NCBI RefSeq assembly: GCF_014268445.2
Contig: NZ_CP077089.1
Coordinates: forward strand, 6,552,001-6,616,000
Length of the DNA stretch: 64,000 nucleotides
Origin: Pseudomonas tensinigenes
GTDB taxonomy: Bacteria; Pseudomonadota; Gammaproteobacteria; Pseudomonadales; Pseudomonadaceae
Reading direction: 5' to 3'
In this document: positions 49,206 through 59,262 of the stretch, piece by piece
Layout of the letters: each line of letters opens with the position of its first letter
Numbering within the stretch: position 1 is the first letter of the stretch
Notes under the pieces: model-generated
The model's input: only the letters and a program-made list of their open reading frames with translations
What the model was told of the DNA's origin: nothing
Database searches by the model: none
Translations under genes and position numbers: made by a program

Positions 49206-50453
49206 ATGGACGCTTTTAACTACCGTGGCGGGGAGCTGTTCGCGGAAGGCGTGGCGCTGTCAGCCATCGCCGACCGTTTCGGCACGCCCACTTATGTTTA
49301 TTCGCGCGCGCACATCGAAGCCCAGTATCTGGCCTACGCCGATGCGCTGGCCGGCATGCCACATCTGGTTTGCTTCGCGGTCAAAGCCAACTCCAACCTC
49401 GGCGTGCTGAATGTCCTGGCCCGTCTCGGGGCCGGTTTCGACATCGTTTCCCGTGGTGAGCTGGAACGCGTTCTCGCCGCTGGCGGCAGTGCTGACAAGA
49501 TCGTCTTCTCCGGTGTCGGCAAGACCCGTGACGACATGCGTCGCGCACTGGAAGTCGGCGTGCACTGCTTCAACGTCGAATCCACCGATGAGCTCGAGCG
49601 CCTGCAAGTGGTTGCCGCCGAACTGGGCGTTCGCGCACCGGTGTCGCTGCGGGTGAACCCGGACGTCGATGCCGGCACCCACCCGTACATTTCCACCGGT
49701 CTCAAAGAGAACAAGTTCGGCATCGCCATCGCCGACGCCGAAGACGTGTACGTGCGCGCCGCGCATCTGCCGAACCTCGAAGTGGTCGGCGTCGACTGCC
49801 ACATCGGTTCGCAACTGACCACGCTGCCACCGTTCCTTGATGCCCTTGATCGCCTGCTGGATCTGGTCGATCGCCTCGGCGACTGCGGCATTCACCTGCG
49901 CCACATCGATCTTGGTGGTGGTTTGGGCGTGCGTTATCGCGATGAAGAGCCGCCATTGGCTGCCGACTACATCAAAGCCGTACGCGAGCGTCTCAACGGT
50001 CGTGATCTGGCGCTGGTGTTCGAGCCGGGCCGTTTCATCGTTGCCAACGCCGGCGTGCTGCTGACGCAGGTCGAGTACCTCAAGCACACCGAACACAAAG
50101 ATTTCGCCATCGTCGACGCGGCAATGAACGACCTGATTCGCCCGGCGCTGTATCAAGCGTGGATGGACGTTACCGCGGTCAAACCGCGTGACACCGCTGC
50201 GCGCAAATACGACATCGTCGGCCCGATCTGCGAAACCGGCGACTTCCTCGCCAAGGATCGCGAACTGGCCCTGGCCGAAGGCGATCTGCTGGCCGTGCAT
50301 TCGGCCGGTGCCTACGGTTTTGTAATGAGTTCCAACTACAACACCCGTGGCCGTGCGGCCGAAGTGCTGGTAGACGGTGACCAGGTTTTTGAAGTGCGCC
50401 GCCGCGAAACCGTGGCTGAGCTGTTTGCCGGCGAAAGCCTGCTGCCGGAGTAA
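49206..50453 (+). CDS. lysA: Diaminopimelate decarboxylase
   Basis: 415 residues. PLP-binding lysine K60 in [14 protein letters not shown]; glycine loop [13 protein letters not shown]-terminal substrate residues [14 protein letters not shown]. Makes lysine from meso-diaminopimelate. Followed by dapF after 3 bases. Confidence 0.97.
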   Translation: MDAFNYRGGELFAEGVALSAIADRFGTPTYVYSRAHIEAQYLAYADALAGMPHLVCFAVKANSNLGVLNVLARLGAGFDIVSRGELERVLAAGGSADKIVFSGVGKTRDDMRRALEVGVHCFNVESTDELERLQVVAAELGVRAPVSLRVNPDVDAGTHPYISTGLKENKFGIAIADAEDVYVRAAHLPNLEVVGVDCHIGSQLTTLPPFLDALDRLLDLVDRLGDCGIHLRHIDLGGGLGVRYRDEEPPLAADYIKAVRERLNGRDLALVFEPGRFIVANAGVLLTQVEYLKHTEHKDFAIVDAAMNDLIRPALYQAWMDVTAVKPRDTAARKYDIVGPICETGDFLAKDRELALAEGDLLAVHSAGAYGFVMSSNYNTRGRAAEVLVDGDQVFEVRRRETVAELFAGESLLPE

Positions 50454-50456
50454 CCC

Positions 50457-51287
50457 ATGCTGCTGCGTTTTACTAAAATGCACGGCTTGGGCAATGACTT
50501 CATGGTTCTCGACCTGGTCAGCCAGCACGCGCATATTCAGCCAAAGCACGCCAAGCAATGGGGCGACCGCCACACCGGTATCGGTTTCGACCAGTTGCTG
50601 ATCGTCGAGGCGCCGAGCAACCCGGACGTGGATTTCCGTTACCGGATCTTCAATTCCGATGGCTCGGAAGTCGAGCAGTGCGGCAACGGTGCGCGCTGTT
50701 TTGCGCGCTTCGTGCTCGACAAGCGTCTGACCGCCAAACGGCAGATTCGCGTCGAGACCAAGGGCGGCATCATCGAACTGGACGTGCGTAACGACGGCCA
50801 GATCGGCGTAAACATGGGCGCCCCGCGCCTGGTGCCGGCGGACATTCCGTTCGAAGCGCCGGCGCAGGCCAGCAGCTATCAGCTGGAAGTCGACGGCACC
50901 ACGGTCGAACTGGCCGCCGTGTCGATGGGCAACCCGCATGCGGTATTGCGCGTGCAGGACATCAACAGTGCACCGGTGCATGAACTGGGGCCGAAAATCG
51001 AACACCATCCGCGCTTCCCAGCGCGAGTGAACGTCGGTTTTCTCCAGGTCATCGACCGCAACCGTGCGCAGTTGCGCGTGTGGGAACGCGGTGCTGGGGA
51101 AACCCAGGCCTGCGGTACCGGTGCCTGTGCAGCGGCTGTCGCTGCGATCAGCCAAGGGTGGATGGATTCGCCGCTATTGGTCGACCTGCCCGGCGGGCGT
51201 CTGTCCATTGAATGGGCAGGCCCTGGCCAACCGGTACTGATGACCGGTCCGGCAGTGCGTGTATACGAAGGACAAGTGCGTCTTTGA
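50457..51287 (+). CDS. dapF: Diaminopimelate epimerase
   Basis: 276 residues. Both catalytic cysteines are present: C75 in [13 protein letters not shown] and the later one in [16 protein letters not shown]. Converts LL- to meso-diaminopimelate, the LysA substrate and a peptidoglycan component. Confidence 0.97.
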   Translation: MLLRFTKMHGLGNDFMVLDLVSQHAHIQPKHAKQWGDRHTGIGFDQLLIVEAPSNPDVDFRYRIFNSDGSEVEQCGNGARCFARFVLDKRLTAKRQIRVETKGGIIELDVRNDGQIGVNMGAPRLVPADIPFEAPAQASSYQLEVDGTTVELAAVSMGNPHAVLRVQDINSAPVHELGPKIEHHPRFPARVNVGFLQVIDRNRAQLRVWERGAGETQACGTGACAAAVAAISQGWMDSPLLVDLPGGRLSIEWAGPGQPVLMTGPAVRVYEGQVRL

Positions 51288-51300
51288 GTGAGCAGAAACC

Positions 51301-52026
51301 ATGACCGATAAGCCTCAGGTACCCGCCCGACAGTCCGACGAATCAGCGTCCGAGAGCCTCGAGGCGGCAGCGGTTGCCGCATACCTCGAGGCGCATCCGG
51401 ACTTCTTCGTCGAGCACGAAGAACTGCTGCCCGCCCTGCGCATTCCTCACCAGCGCGGTGACACCGTTTCGCTGGTCGAGCGGCAGATGACTATCCTGCG
51501 CGACCGCAACATCGAGATGCGTCACCGCCTCTCGCATTTGATGGACGTCGCCCGCGACAACGATCGCCTGTTCGACAAGACCCGTCGTTTGATCCTGTCC
51601 CTGATGGACGCCAGCAGCCTGGAAGACGTGGTGATCAGCGTCGAAGACAGTCTGCGCCAGGATTTCCAGGTGCCTTTTGTCAGCCTGATTTTGCTCGGTG
51701 ACAACCCGGCACCGGTTGGCCGCTGGGTCACTCACGCCGACGCGCAGGTCGCCATCGGCGGCTTGCTCACCGAAGGCAAAAGCGTCAGCGGCAGCCTGCG
51801 CGAGCACGAACTGGACTTCCTCTTCGGCGAAGAACAGCGCAAGCAGATCGGCTCCACCGCCGTGGTCGCGGTCAGCCATCAAGGCATCCACGGCATTCTG
51901 GCGATCGCCAGCCGTGATCCGCAGCACTACAAGAGTTCGGTGGGTACGCTGTTTCTCAGCTACATCGCCGAAGTCATGGGCCGCGTGCTGCCACGGGTCA
52001 ACAGCTCCCTGCGCTCGGTACGCTGA
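51301..52026 (+). CDS. DUF484 (GAF-like) family protein
   Basis: 241 residues. [20 protein letters not shown] is the DUF484 start; coiled coil and a GAF-like C-half follow ([19 protein letters not shown]). Always between dapF and xerC in gammaproteobacteria (yigA in E. coli). Role unknown. Confidence 0.9.
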   Translation: MTDKPQVPARQSDESASESLEAAAVAAYLEAHPDFFVEHEELLPALRIPHQRGDTVSLVERQMTILRDRNIEMRHRLSHLMDVARDNDRLFDKTRRLILSLMDASSLEDVVISVEDSLRQDFQVPFVSLILLGDNPAPVGRWVTHADAQVAIGGLLTEGKSVSGSLREHELDFLFGEEQRKQIGSTAVVAVSHQGIHGILAIASRDPQHYKSSVGTLFLSYIAEVMGRVLPRVNSSLRSVR

Positions 52027-52028
52027 AC

Positions 52029-52928
52029 ATGGAACGGCAACTGGACGCTTACTGCGAACACCTGCGCAGTGAGCGACAGGTGTCGCCGCACACGCTGTCG
52101 GCCTACCGCCGCGACCTCGACAAAGTCCTCGGCTGGTGCGTGAAACAGAACATCGGCAGCTGGGCCGCGCTGGATATTCAACGCCTGCGCAGCCTGATCG
52201 CCCGTTTGCATGCGCAGGGACAATCCTCGCGCAGCCTCGCGCGGCTGCTGTCGGCAGTGCGCGGGCTCTATCACTATCTCAATCGCGAAGGTCTTTGCGA
52301 CCATGATCCGGCCACGGGTCTGGCACCGCCGAAAGGCGAGCGCCGACTGCCGAAAACCCTCGACACCGATCGTGCGCTGCAACTGCTTGAAGGTGCGGTC
52401 GAGGATGATTTTCTTGCGCGGCGCGATCAGGCGATTCTGGAGTTGTTCTATTCCTCCGGCCTGCGCCTTTCCGAACTGACCGGGCTCAATCTTGATCAGC
52501 TGGATCTTGCTGACGGTATGGTTCAAGTGCTCGGCAAGGGCAGCAAAACCCGCCTGCTACCGGTGGGTAAAAAGGCCCGCGAAGCACTGGAACAATGGCT
52601 ACCGTTACGGGCCATGACCAACCCCGCAGACGACGCCGTATTCGTCAGCCAGCAAGGTCGACGCCTTGGCCCGCGAGCGATTCAGGTGCGGGTCAAACTG
52701 GCCGGCGAACGTGAGCTGGGGCAGAACCTGCACCCGCACATGCTGCGGCACTCTTTCGCCAGCCACTTGCTGGAATCCTCGCAAGACCTGCGTGCGGTGC
52801 AGGAACTGCTCGGCCACTCCGACATCAAGACCACGCAGATCTACACCCATCTGGACTTCCAGCATCTGGCGGCGGTCTACGACAGTGCCCATCCACGGGC
52901 CAAACGCATGAAAGGCGACGATTCATGA
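52029..52928 (+). CDS. xerC: Site-specific tyrosine recombinase XerC
   Basis: 299 residues. Core-binding N-domain; catalytic set R (SSGLRLSEL), K (GKGSKTR), HxxR ([12 protein letters not shown]), H and nucleophile Tyr ([15 protein letters not shown]) all present. With XerD it resolves chromosome dimers at dif. Starts 3 bases after DUF484. Confidence 0.97.
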   Translation: MERQLDAYCEHLRSERQVSPHTLSAYRRDLDKVLGWCVKQNIGSWAALDIQRLRSLIARLHAQGQSSRSLARLLSAVRGLYHYLNREGLCDHDPATGLAPPKGERRLPKTLDTDRALQLLEGAVEDDFLARRDQAILELFYSSGLRLSELTGLNLDQLDLADGMVQVLGKGSKTRLLPVGKKAREALEQWLPLRAMTNPADDAVFVSQQGRRLGPRAIQVRVKLAGERELGQNLHPHMLRHSFASHLLESSQDLRAVQELLGHSDIKTTQIYTHLDFQHLAAVYDSAHPRAKRMKGDDS

Positions 52929-53632
52929 GCATCCAGTTAATCACCTTCGACCTCGACGACACGCTATGGGACACCGCCCCGGTGATCGTCAGCGCCGAAG
53001 CGGTATTGCGCGAATGGCTGAGCGAACATGCGCCGAATCTGGGCGCGGTGCCGGTGGAGCATTTGTGGGCGATTCGCGAGCGGGTGCTGGCCAACGAGCC
53101 GGGACTCAAGCATCGGATCAGTGCTCTACGCAGGCGGGTGTTGTTTCATGCAATGGAAGACGCCGGGTACGCCCATAGCGAAGCATCCGACCTGGCCGAC
53201 AAGGGTTTTGAAGTGTTTCTGCATGCGCGGCATCAGATCGAAGTGTTTCCTGAAGTCGAGCCGGTGCTGGAGATTCTTGCCAATCACTACTCGCTTGGCG
53301 TAGTCACCAATGGCAATGCCGATGTGCGCCGGTTGGGGTTGGCGGATTACTTCAAATTTGCGCTGTGTGCGGAAGATATCGGCATCGCCAAACCGGATGC
53401 CCGGTTGTTCCACGAAGCCTTGCAGCGCGGTGGAGCCACGGCCGAAACCGCCGTACATATCGGTGATCACCCGGGCGATGACATCGCCGGGGCGCAGCAG
53501 GCCGGATTGCGGGCGATCTGGTTTAACCCGGCGGGTAAAACCTGGGAAGCGGATCGCTTGCCGGACGCCGAAATCCGTAGCCTGAGCGACCTGCCAGCGG
53601 TGCTCGCACGCTGGAATGCCCCCTCGAACTGA
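52925..53632 (+). CDS. HAD hydrolase, YigB-like
   Basis: 235 residues. Nucleophile motif [10 protein letters not shown] near residue 8, motif [11 protein letters not shown], motif III lysine [11 protein letters not shown] and motif [15 protein letters not shown]. Fits the FMN phosphatase YigB that follows xerC in E. coli. ATG overlaps the xerC stop by four bases. Confidence 0.92.
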   Translation: MSIQLITFDLDDTLWDTAPVIVSAEAVLREWLSEHAPNLGAVPVEHLWAIRERVLANEPGLKHRISALRRRVLFHAMEDAGYAHSEASDLADKGFEVFLHARHQIEVFPEVEPVLEILANHYSLGVVTNGNADVRRLGLADYFKFALCAEDIGIAKPDARLFHEALQRGGATAETAVHIGDHPGDDIAGAQQAGLRAIWFNPAGKTWEADRLPDAEIRSLSDLPAVLARWNAPSN

Positions 53633-53645
53633 TCTACTACACCCT

Positions 53646-53733
53646 GTGGGAGCGAGCCTGCTCGCGAAGGCATTCTGTCATTCAATACTGATGTTGACTG
53701 ACCCACCGCTTTCGCGAGCAGGCTCGCTCCCAC
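53646..53733. repeat. REP doublet (REPIN), family 1
   Basis: Perfect units at 53646–53668 and 53711–53733 in the convergent HAD–sutA gap. Confidence 0.96.
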
Positions 53734-53771
53734 AAGGGAATTGCATTTACTTCAGTTGCTTTATTCCAGAC

Positions 53772-53806
53772 ATGAAAAAGCCCGCAGCGACGGCGGGCCT
53801 TTTCAG
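53772..53806 (-). terminator. Terminator after sutA
   Basis: GGCCCGCCGTC-GCTG-CGGGCTTTTTC on the minus strand, 20 bases past the sutA stop. May also serve the HAD operon in the opposite sense. Confidence 0.87.
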
Positions 53807-53823
53807 CAAGCCAGCGGCACGCC

Positions 53824-54150
53824 TCAGATAGGGCGGCTGCCGTACTTGTTGTCTGGCTTCTTCGGTGGATCGGCGACCACATTGGCCTCCACTTCCTGCA
53901 CTTTTCCGCCGCGCGACAGGAACTCTTCCATGGCCTTGGCCAGGGCGTCGCGCTCCTTGTTCTTGGCTTCAATGCTCGGCAACTCATCAACCGACACCGC
54001 AGCCTTGGCTTTGCCTTTGGCAGCCGGGGCCGGCGTATCGTCACCGCCATCGTCGTCAGCAACGTCTTCCGCTGCTGCTTCCAGGCCTTCCTCGGCCTCG
54101 TCTTCGTCGCCTACTTCGAGGTCGTCGTTTTCCAGATCATCGTCGCTCAT
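53824..54150 (-). CDS. sutA: SutA, RNA-polymerase-binding regulator
   Basis: 108 residues. Highly acidic N-terminal tail (SDDDLENDDLEVGDEDEAEE), central helix (KNKERDALAKAMEEFLSRGG) and a conserved C-terminal tail (NVVADPPKKPDNKYGSRPI). SutA binds RNA polymerase and raises expression of maintenance genes in slow-growing Pseudomonas. Flexible termini are a family trait. Confidence 0.92.
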   Translation of the reverse strand: MSDDDLENDDLEVGDEDEAEEGLEAAAEDVADDDGGDDTPAPAAKGKAKAAVSVDELPSIEAKNKERDALAKAMEEFLSRGGKVQEVEANVVADPPKKPDNKYGSRPI

Positions 54151-54252
54151 GTTCTACCTCATGACTTGCGAAAAGCAGATTAGTTATAGACCAGCTTTGG
54201 CAACTGTCGAAAGTCGCCGTTAAAAAATCAGTAACCATTGGTGACCAACGGT

Positions 54253-54678
54253 TTATGCCCCTTCACCGTGCAAGGTGTCGAGGACTTTTCGGGCACCGCC
54301 ATGATCACGGTGCTCGCCCAGATAAACGCCTTGCCAGGTCCCCAGTGCCAGTCGCCCTGCCGACACCGGCAGACTGATCTGGCAGCCAAGCACGCTGGCC
54401 TTGAAGTGCGCCGGGAGGTCGTCCAGGCCTTCGTCGTTATGCTCATAGCCGTCTGTTCCTTGTGGGATCAGACGATTGAAAAATCGTTCGAAGTCGCGAC
54501 GTACCGCCGGATCGGCGTTCTCGTTGATGGTCAACGACGCCGAGGTATGCTGCAGCCACAAATGCAACAGACCGACCCGGCACTCCCTGAGTTCAGGCAG
54601 CCCCGCGAGTAACTCGTCCGTTACCAGATGAAAGCCCCGGGGCCGAGCCCGCAGGGTTATCAGAGTCTGTTGCCACAT
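54253..54678 (-). CDS. YjbQ family protein (UPF0047)
   Basis: 141 residues. WQQTLITLRARPRGFHLVTD and LHLWLQHTSASLTINENADP, HNDEGLDDLPAHFKASVLG are conserved metal-site segments. Family has weak thiamine-phosphate synthase activity; physiological role unproven. ATG 54678. Sits between amtB and sutA. Confidence 0.9.
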   Translation of the reverse strand: MWQQTLITLRARPRGFHLVTDELLAGLPELRECRVGLLHLWLQHTSASLTINENADPAVRRDFERFFNRLIPQGTDGYEHNDEGLDDLPAHFKASVLGCQISLPVSAGRLALGTWQGVYLGEHRDHGGARKVLDTLHGEGA

Positions 54679-54850
54679 ACAGTTCTCCGCACGTTCGGGG
54701 CGCATTCTAGCGCGCTCTGGGAAAAAACAAAGGCCCTAATATTCCTGCAATGATGTAAGCCATTGGCCGCAGAAAAACGCTCGTCGTAAACACGACCAAA
54801 GCCGTACGAAAAATCCTTTCAGCTGTTCTCTCTGCGACAAATTCCAGACA

Positions 54851-54882
54851 AAAAAATGCCCGGCGAACCGGGCAAGTTTTTT
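54851..54882 (-). terminator. Terminator after amtB
   Basis: TGCCCGG-TTCG-CCGGGCA stem (minus strand) with T-run, 12 bases past the amtB stop. Confidence 0.9.
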
Positions 54883-54893
54883 AATGCGCGTAC

Positions 54894-56231
54894 TTACAGG
54901 TTGTAGCCGCGTTCGTTGTGTTGTGCCAGATCGAGGCCAACCGACTCTTCTTCCTCGGTCACACGCAGACCCATGACGGCGTCCAGGACCTTGAGGATGA
55001 TGAAGGTGACGATCGCGGTGTAGATCACCGTGAAGCCAACGCCTTTGACCTGAATCCAGACCTGCGCGCCGATATCGGTAACGGTGCCGAAACCACCCAA
55101 AGCAGGTGCAGCGAACACACCAGTGAGGATTGCGCCGAGGATACCGCCGATACCGTGTACGCCAAATGCGTCGAGGGAATCGTCATAACCGAGTTTGCGT
55201 TTCAGGGTGGTGGCGCAGAAGAAGCACACCACGCCCGCCGCCAGACCGATCACCAGTGCGCCCATCGGGCCCACGGTGCCGGCAGCCGGAGTGATCGCTA
55301 CCAGACCGGCAACCACACCCGAAGCGATGCCCAGCGCGCTTGGCTTGCCGTGGGTGACCCACTCGGCAAACATCCAGCCCAGTGCAGCAGCAGCGGTCGC
55401 GATCTGGGTGACCAGCATCGCCATGCCGGCGGTGCCGTTGGCCGCTGCAGCGGAACCGGCGTTGAAGCCGAACCAGCCGACCCACAGCATCGCCGCGCCC
55501 ATCAGGGTGTAACCGAGGTTGTGCGGGGCCATCGGGGTGGTCGGGAAGCCTTTACGCTTGCCCAATACCAGGCAGGCAATCAGACCGGCGACACCGGCGT
55601 TGATGTGCACCACGGTGCCGCCCGCGAAGTCGAGCACGCCCCAGTCCCACATCAGGCCGCCGTTGCCGGACCAGACCATGTGCGCGATCGGTGCATAAAC
55701 CAGGGTGAACCAGATAGCCATGAAGATCAGCATCGCGGAGAACTTCATCCGCTCGGCGAACGCACCGACGATCAGCGCCGGGGTGATGATCGCGAAGGTC
55801 ATCTGGAAGGTGATGAATACCGCCTCAGGGAACAGCGCCGCAGGACCAGTCAGGCTCGAAGGCGTGACACCGGCGAGGAACGCCTTGCCCATGCCGCCGA
55901 AGAACGAGTTGAAATTGACGACGCCCTGCTCCATGCCGGTGGTGTCGAACGCAATGCTGTAGCCATAAATGACCCACAGGATGCTGATCAGACCGGTAAT
56001 GGCGAAGCACTGCATCATCACGGAAAGAATGTTTTTCGAGCGAACCATGCCGCCGTAGAACAGCGCCAGGCCGGGGATGGTCATGAACAGCACAAGTGCC
56101 GTTGAGGTGAGCATCCAGGCAGTGTCGCCAGAATTGAGGACTGGGGCCGCCACTTCGTCTGCCGCCATAGCAAGGCCGGGCATTACGATAGACAACAGGG
56201 CTCCTAGCCCTGCGAATTTACGCAGAGTCAT
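54894..56231 (-). CDS. amtB: Ammonium transporter AmtB
   Basis: 445 residues. Signal sequence (ALLSIVMPGLAMAADE) followed by 11 membrane helices; the substrate path residues around GGTVVHINAGVAGL (first pore His) and DAFGVHGIGGILGA (second His) are intact. Imports ammonium; blocked by GlnK. Follows glnK at 38 bases in the same operon. Confidence 0.96.
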   Translation of the reverse strand: MTLRKFAGLGALLSIVMPGLAMAADEVAAPVLNSGDTAWMLTSTALVLFMTIPGLALFYGGMVRSKNILSVMMQCFAITGLISILWVIYGYSIAFDTTGMEQGVVNFNSFFGGMGKAFLAGVTPSSLTGPAALFPEAVFITFQMTFAIITPALIVGAFAERMKFSAMLIFMAIWFTLVYAPIAHMVWSGNGGLMWDWGVLDFAGGTVVHINAGVAGLIACLVLGKRKGFPTTPMAPHNLGYTLMGAAMLWVGWFGFNAGSAAAANGTAGMAMLVTQIATAAAALGWMFAEWVTHGKPSALGIASGVVAGLVAITPAAGTVGPMGALVIGLAAGVVCFFCATTLKRKLGYDDSLDAFGVHGIGGILGAILTGVFAAPALGGFGTVTDIGAQVWIQVKGVGFTVIYTAIVTFIILKVLDAVMGLRVTEEEESVGLDLAQHNERGYNL

Positions 56232-56269
56232 ATTGTTTTCTCCTGGGGCGTTGGGGTTTGTGGCGGCGC

Positions 56270-57022
<753 letters not shown>

Positions 57023-57283
57023 ATGCTCGCGCCCAAAGACTTCCTCGACGCCCTGAGCGGCACCGCCTCCCGCCTCTTCAGCGGCGACACCCCGCTGCCG
57101 AAAGCCGAAATCGAAAGCCAGTTCAAGATGCTGCTGCAGAGTGCCTTCAGCAAACTCGACCTGGTCAGCCGCGAAGAATTCGACAGCCAGATGGTCGTAC
57201 TGGCCCGCACTCGCGCCCGCCTCGAAAGCCTCGAAGCCAAAGTCGCCGAGATGGAAGCCAAGCTGACACCGCCCGCTGAATAA
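57023..57283 (+). CDS. ubiK: Ubiquinone biosynthesis accessory factor UbiK
   Basis: 86 residues. MLAPKDFLDALSGTASRLFS and a C-terminal coiled coil (VVLARTRARLESLEAKVAEM) match the BMFP/YqiC domain. UbiK supports the late ubiquinone-synthesis complex under oxic conditions. Divergent from glnK. Confidence 0.93.
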   Translation: MLAPKDFLDALSGTASRLFSGDTPLPKAEIESQFKMLLQSAFSKLDLVSREEFDSQMVVLARTRARLESLEAKVAEMEAKLTPPAE

Positions 57284-57295
57284 TCCGCGCCCCCT

Positions 57296-57324
57296 GTAGG
57301 AGCTGCCGAAGGCTGCGATCTTTT
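57296..57324. repeat. Single REP unit, family 2
   Basis: One copy of the GTAGGAGCTGCCGAAGGCTG unit seen as a doublet at 29350–29427; no facing partner nearby. It marks the left border of the accessory pocket. Confidence 0.85.
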
Positions 57325-57436
57325 GATCCTCAGCCCTTCAACCATCCCGGCAACGTCCTACAACCTGCACCACCGCCGTCCGATTGCGCCGAAAAGCCCA
57401 GGTTTCTAAGCTCACCCGATGCTGAAAGTTCAGCAC

Positions 57437-57597
57437 CGGGTTTGGCGACCCGAACAGCTTAAGGCGCACGACAACCATGATGGCGGCTACATTTACCGCC
57501 ACATCGTTTCATGGCGGTTGTGCGTGGGAGACCTTCGGGTCTGCCGGGTTCCTTTTGCTCCGGTTCGCCAACCCGCGTACAACTGCCACCCAATCGT
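57437..57597 (+). ncRNA. C4-like antisense RNA upstream of Bro-N gene
   Basis: A compact fold is visible. A closing stem CGGGTTTGGCGA (57437) pairs with TCGCCAACCCG (57565). Inside lie a stem GCGCACgACAACC/GGTTGTGCG, a hairpin GGCGG/CCGCC, and a UUCG hairpin (AGACC-TTCG-GGTCT, 57530–57543). The conserved GCGTACAACTGCCACCC tail follows. This layout and sequence resemble the C4 family, the antisense RNA of phage P1/P7 that blocks antirepressor translation. Two segments pair with the region next to the downstream start: GCTTAAGG (57457) with CCTTAAGC (57620), and GTTCCTTTTGC (57548) with GCAAGAGGAAC (57626), which covers the ribosome-binding site. Rfam assignment is from memory. Confidence 0.75.
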
Positions 57598-57619
57598 TTG
57601 GCGACGATTGAGGGCAGCC

Positions 57620-57637
57620 CCTTAAGCAAGAGGAACT
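57620..57637 (+). promoter_or_regulatory. Target site for the C4-like RNA over the Bro-N ribosome-binding site
   Basis: CCTTAAGC (57620–57627) and GCAAGAGGAAC (57626–57636) are adjacent and match the complements of two leader segments. The second forms 11 pairs with one G·U, and flanking bases add an A–U and a G·U. AGAGGA, the likely Shine–Dalgarno sequence 8 bases before ATG 57643, lies inside. Confidence 0.72.
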
Positions 57638-57642
57638 GCTCA

Positions 57643-58170
57643 ATGAATCAAGAAGAGACTTATCTGACCCCGCACATCTTTACCCGCCACAAACTCCCCC
57701 TCCACGCCCTCCTCATCCAGAACCAACCCTGGTTCTGCGCCCGAGACCTGAGTCGCCTGCTACACATCTACCTCAACGAACGCATGCTGCGAAAACTCGA
57801 CCCCGACCAATACCAGACCCGCAAAACCCTGATCCACAATCAAATCGAAAACACCCTGCTGATCAGCGAATCCGGCATCTACGCCCTCCTCGTCTACCAC
57901 TACTGCCCCGAATACCGTGCGCTACGCGAATGGCTCACCCACCAGGTCATCCCCACCCTGCGCGACGCCCAACACCCCACCACAAGCGAACGTCCACACC
58001 TCAGCTTGCTCAGTTGGCCGGACATGACGTTGAGTTTGTTGCACTGGAATAACCAGCCGTGGATACGGCTGCAGGATGTGCCGTTGATGGTGGTGGAACG
58101 GGAACAGACCAAGCGCCCAATGACGGGGCCATGGTGGAAAAGAGCTTCGCGGATGCTGCAATCGCTATAA
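57643..58170 (+). CDS. Bro-N domain protein, phage antirepressor-like
   Basis: 175 residues. Bro-N features are clear: ALLIQNQPWFCARDLSRLL, then LLISESGIYALLVYHY and REWLTHQVIPTLRD (residues ~25–110). A second short repeat of the entry motif (MTLSLLHWNNQPWIRLQDVP) follows, then a basic tail. Bro-N proteins act as antirepressors or DNA-binding regulators in phages. I start at ATG 57643, behind AGAGGA; the frame opens earlier but overlaps the C4-like RNA. No other phage gene nearby. Its end overlaps the convergent HigA gene by 6 bases. Confidence 0.85.
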   Translation: MNQEETYLTPHIFTRHKLPLHALLIQNQPWFCARDLSRLLHIYLNERMLRKLDPDQYQTRKTLIHNQIENTLLISESGIYALLVYHYCPEYRALREWLTHQVIPTLRDAQHPTTSERPHLSLLSWPDMTLSLLHWNNQPWIRLQDVPLMVVEREQTKRPMTGPWWKRASRMLQSL

Positions 58171-58434
58171 ACCCGCATGCCGGAACTGGGCTCTGCGCAA
58201 ATCGTAAGTCGATTGGAGATTCATCCAGAACTCAGGCGTAGTGTTGAGATGAATGGCAAGGCTGATTGCCAGATCGGCGCAGATCCTGAGCTGGCATTTC
58301 ACAAGCTTTTCGATCTCACTTTCGGGCCAGTTCGTGGGCATGGCCAGATCCATGACAGTCATGCCCAACGGCTCCATGAATTCCTTATTCAAAACCTCGC
58401 CCGGATGAATCGGGCGCATACCATTGCGATCCAT
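58165..58434 (-). CDS. Orphan HigA-type antitoxin
   Basis: 89 residues. MRPIHPGEVLNKEFMEPLGM and ITAD-like ADLAISLAIHLNTTPEFWMN followed by LQSTYDLRRA match HigA antitoxins with a helix-turn-helix. A strong GGAGG lies 6 bases before ATG 58434. No HigB toxin frame is found upstream on this strand, where higB normally sits. The HTH is degenerate (AMPTNWPESEIEKLV replaces the usual ALGVP…I). It may be a regulator on its own or a module remnant. Confidence 0.82.
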   Translation of the reverse strand: MDRNGMRPIHPGEVLNKEFMEPLGMTVMDLAMPTNWPESEIEKLVKCQLRICADLAISLAIHLNTTPEFWMNLQSTYDLRRAQFRHAGL

Positions 58435-58531
58435 TTTTCGCCTCCAGAGGCTGCGTTGAGTGGCCAAACTGGAACATCCGACTCCCGGATACAAGACCTT
58501 CACCCCCCTTTCGCCGGCGTCCTACAACTAT

Positions 58532-58546
58532 TAGGGCATGGCCCTA
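58532..58546. promoter_or_regulatory. Palindrome upstream of the HigA gene
   Basis: TAGGGC-ATG-GCCCTA, perfect 6-base arms about 100 bases before the HigA start. HigA proteins often bind palindromes in their own promoter, so this is a candidate operator (inference). Confidence 0.35.
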
Positions 58547-58635
58547 CAAACATCAGCGTCTGCACCCAGTTACGCAGCCCTTACGCATGTCATTACATTG
58601 GCAAACGAAATATGCCCGTCAAGATGGAGGTATCT

Positions 58636-58806
58636 GTGAAAGATAAGAAGAGGAAAGAAAAGCTATTTCAAATTGTTGATTTGCACCTCGAAGCACTCCG
58701 TTTGGCTGGGAATATGTCAGCCAACCAACGGCGATTTATTGAAGTTGCTGTTACATGTGGGCCAGCGCTTGAGCCCAGCGGCGCGCTGGCCGGTAGAAGG
58801 TCCTGA
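58636..58806 (+). CDS. Small protein, paralogue A of a 56-residue pair
   Basis: 56 residues from GTG 58636, with GGAGG 5 bases upstream. Basic start (MKDKKRKEKLF) and a conserved C-half (SANQRRFIEVA, EPSGALAG). Aligns without gaps to the protein at 59831 (24 of 56 identical by eye). The frame extends farther upstream but without a ribosome-binding site. Not recognised; no catalytic motif. Followed directly by a terminator. Confidence 0.72.
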   Translation: MKDKKRKEKLFQIVDLHLEALRLAGNMSANQRRFIEVAVTCGPALEPSGALAGRRS

Positions 58807-58812
58807 GTGAAA

Positions 58813-58846
58813 AATAAAAAAGGCGTCCATAGGACGCCTTTTTTTG
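58813..58846 (+). terminator. Terminator after small protein A
   Basis: AAAAAGGCGTCC-ATA-GGACGCCTTTTTTT stem with long T-run, 7 bases past the stop codon of small protein A. Confidence 0.92.
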
Positions 58847-59262
58847 TTCGGAGGAATAGTCGCAGCGATTCTTTAGCTCCTGGCTTTACGGCCTTGGGTT
58901 CAGAATCCGACAGGCTAGCCCGTCGTCACTACTTCAGAGAAACCAGCTTTCTCTGCTGCCAAAAATGCGGGGGAGCTTTGCTGGTGCCCAGTCCCGACGA
59001 ATGCGCAGTTGCAGTCCTCGAGCGTGAGGATCCTTCAGTACCGCTCAGGAGTCAAAGCTCATTTACGATCGAGAGCAGCGCAAAACCCTCATCCATGCCG
59101 GTATAAAGTATTGCCTCTCCGCCCTCTCACACCCTGAACTGCCATCTCCAACGTCCTTCACTAACGCAAGCACAGTCCTACGAGGACCGTCCCCTACGTC
59201 TGATTACGTAAGCATCAATGCCTTCGATATCGTCTGCATATTGATCCCGACAGAACAAGACG
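58847..59262. other. Gene-free gap in the accessory pocket
   Basis: 416 bases between the terminator of small protein A and the GNAT gene. A weak open frame runs through the terminator into it and is not credible. No tRNA, REP unit or inverted repeat of note; composition is lower in GC than the core genes. Confidence 0.6.

Noticed and set aside
49260..51155. 631-codon frame antisense to lysA and dapF
   Set aside because: Spans two well-conserved genes on the other strand; no homology.
58807..59106. 99-codon frame after small protein A
   Set aside because: It runs through a strong terminator and has an unlikely composition.
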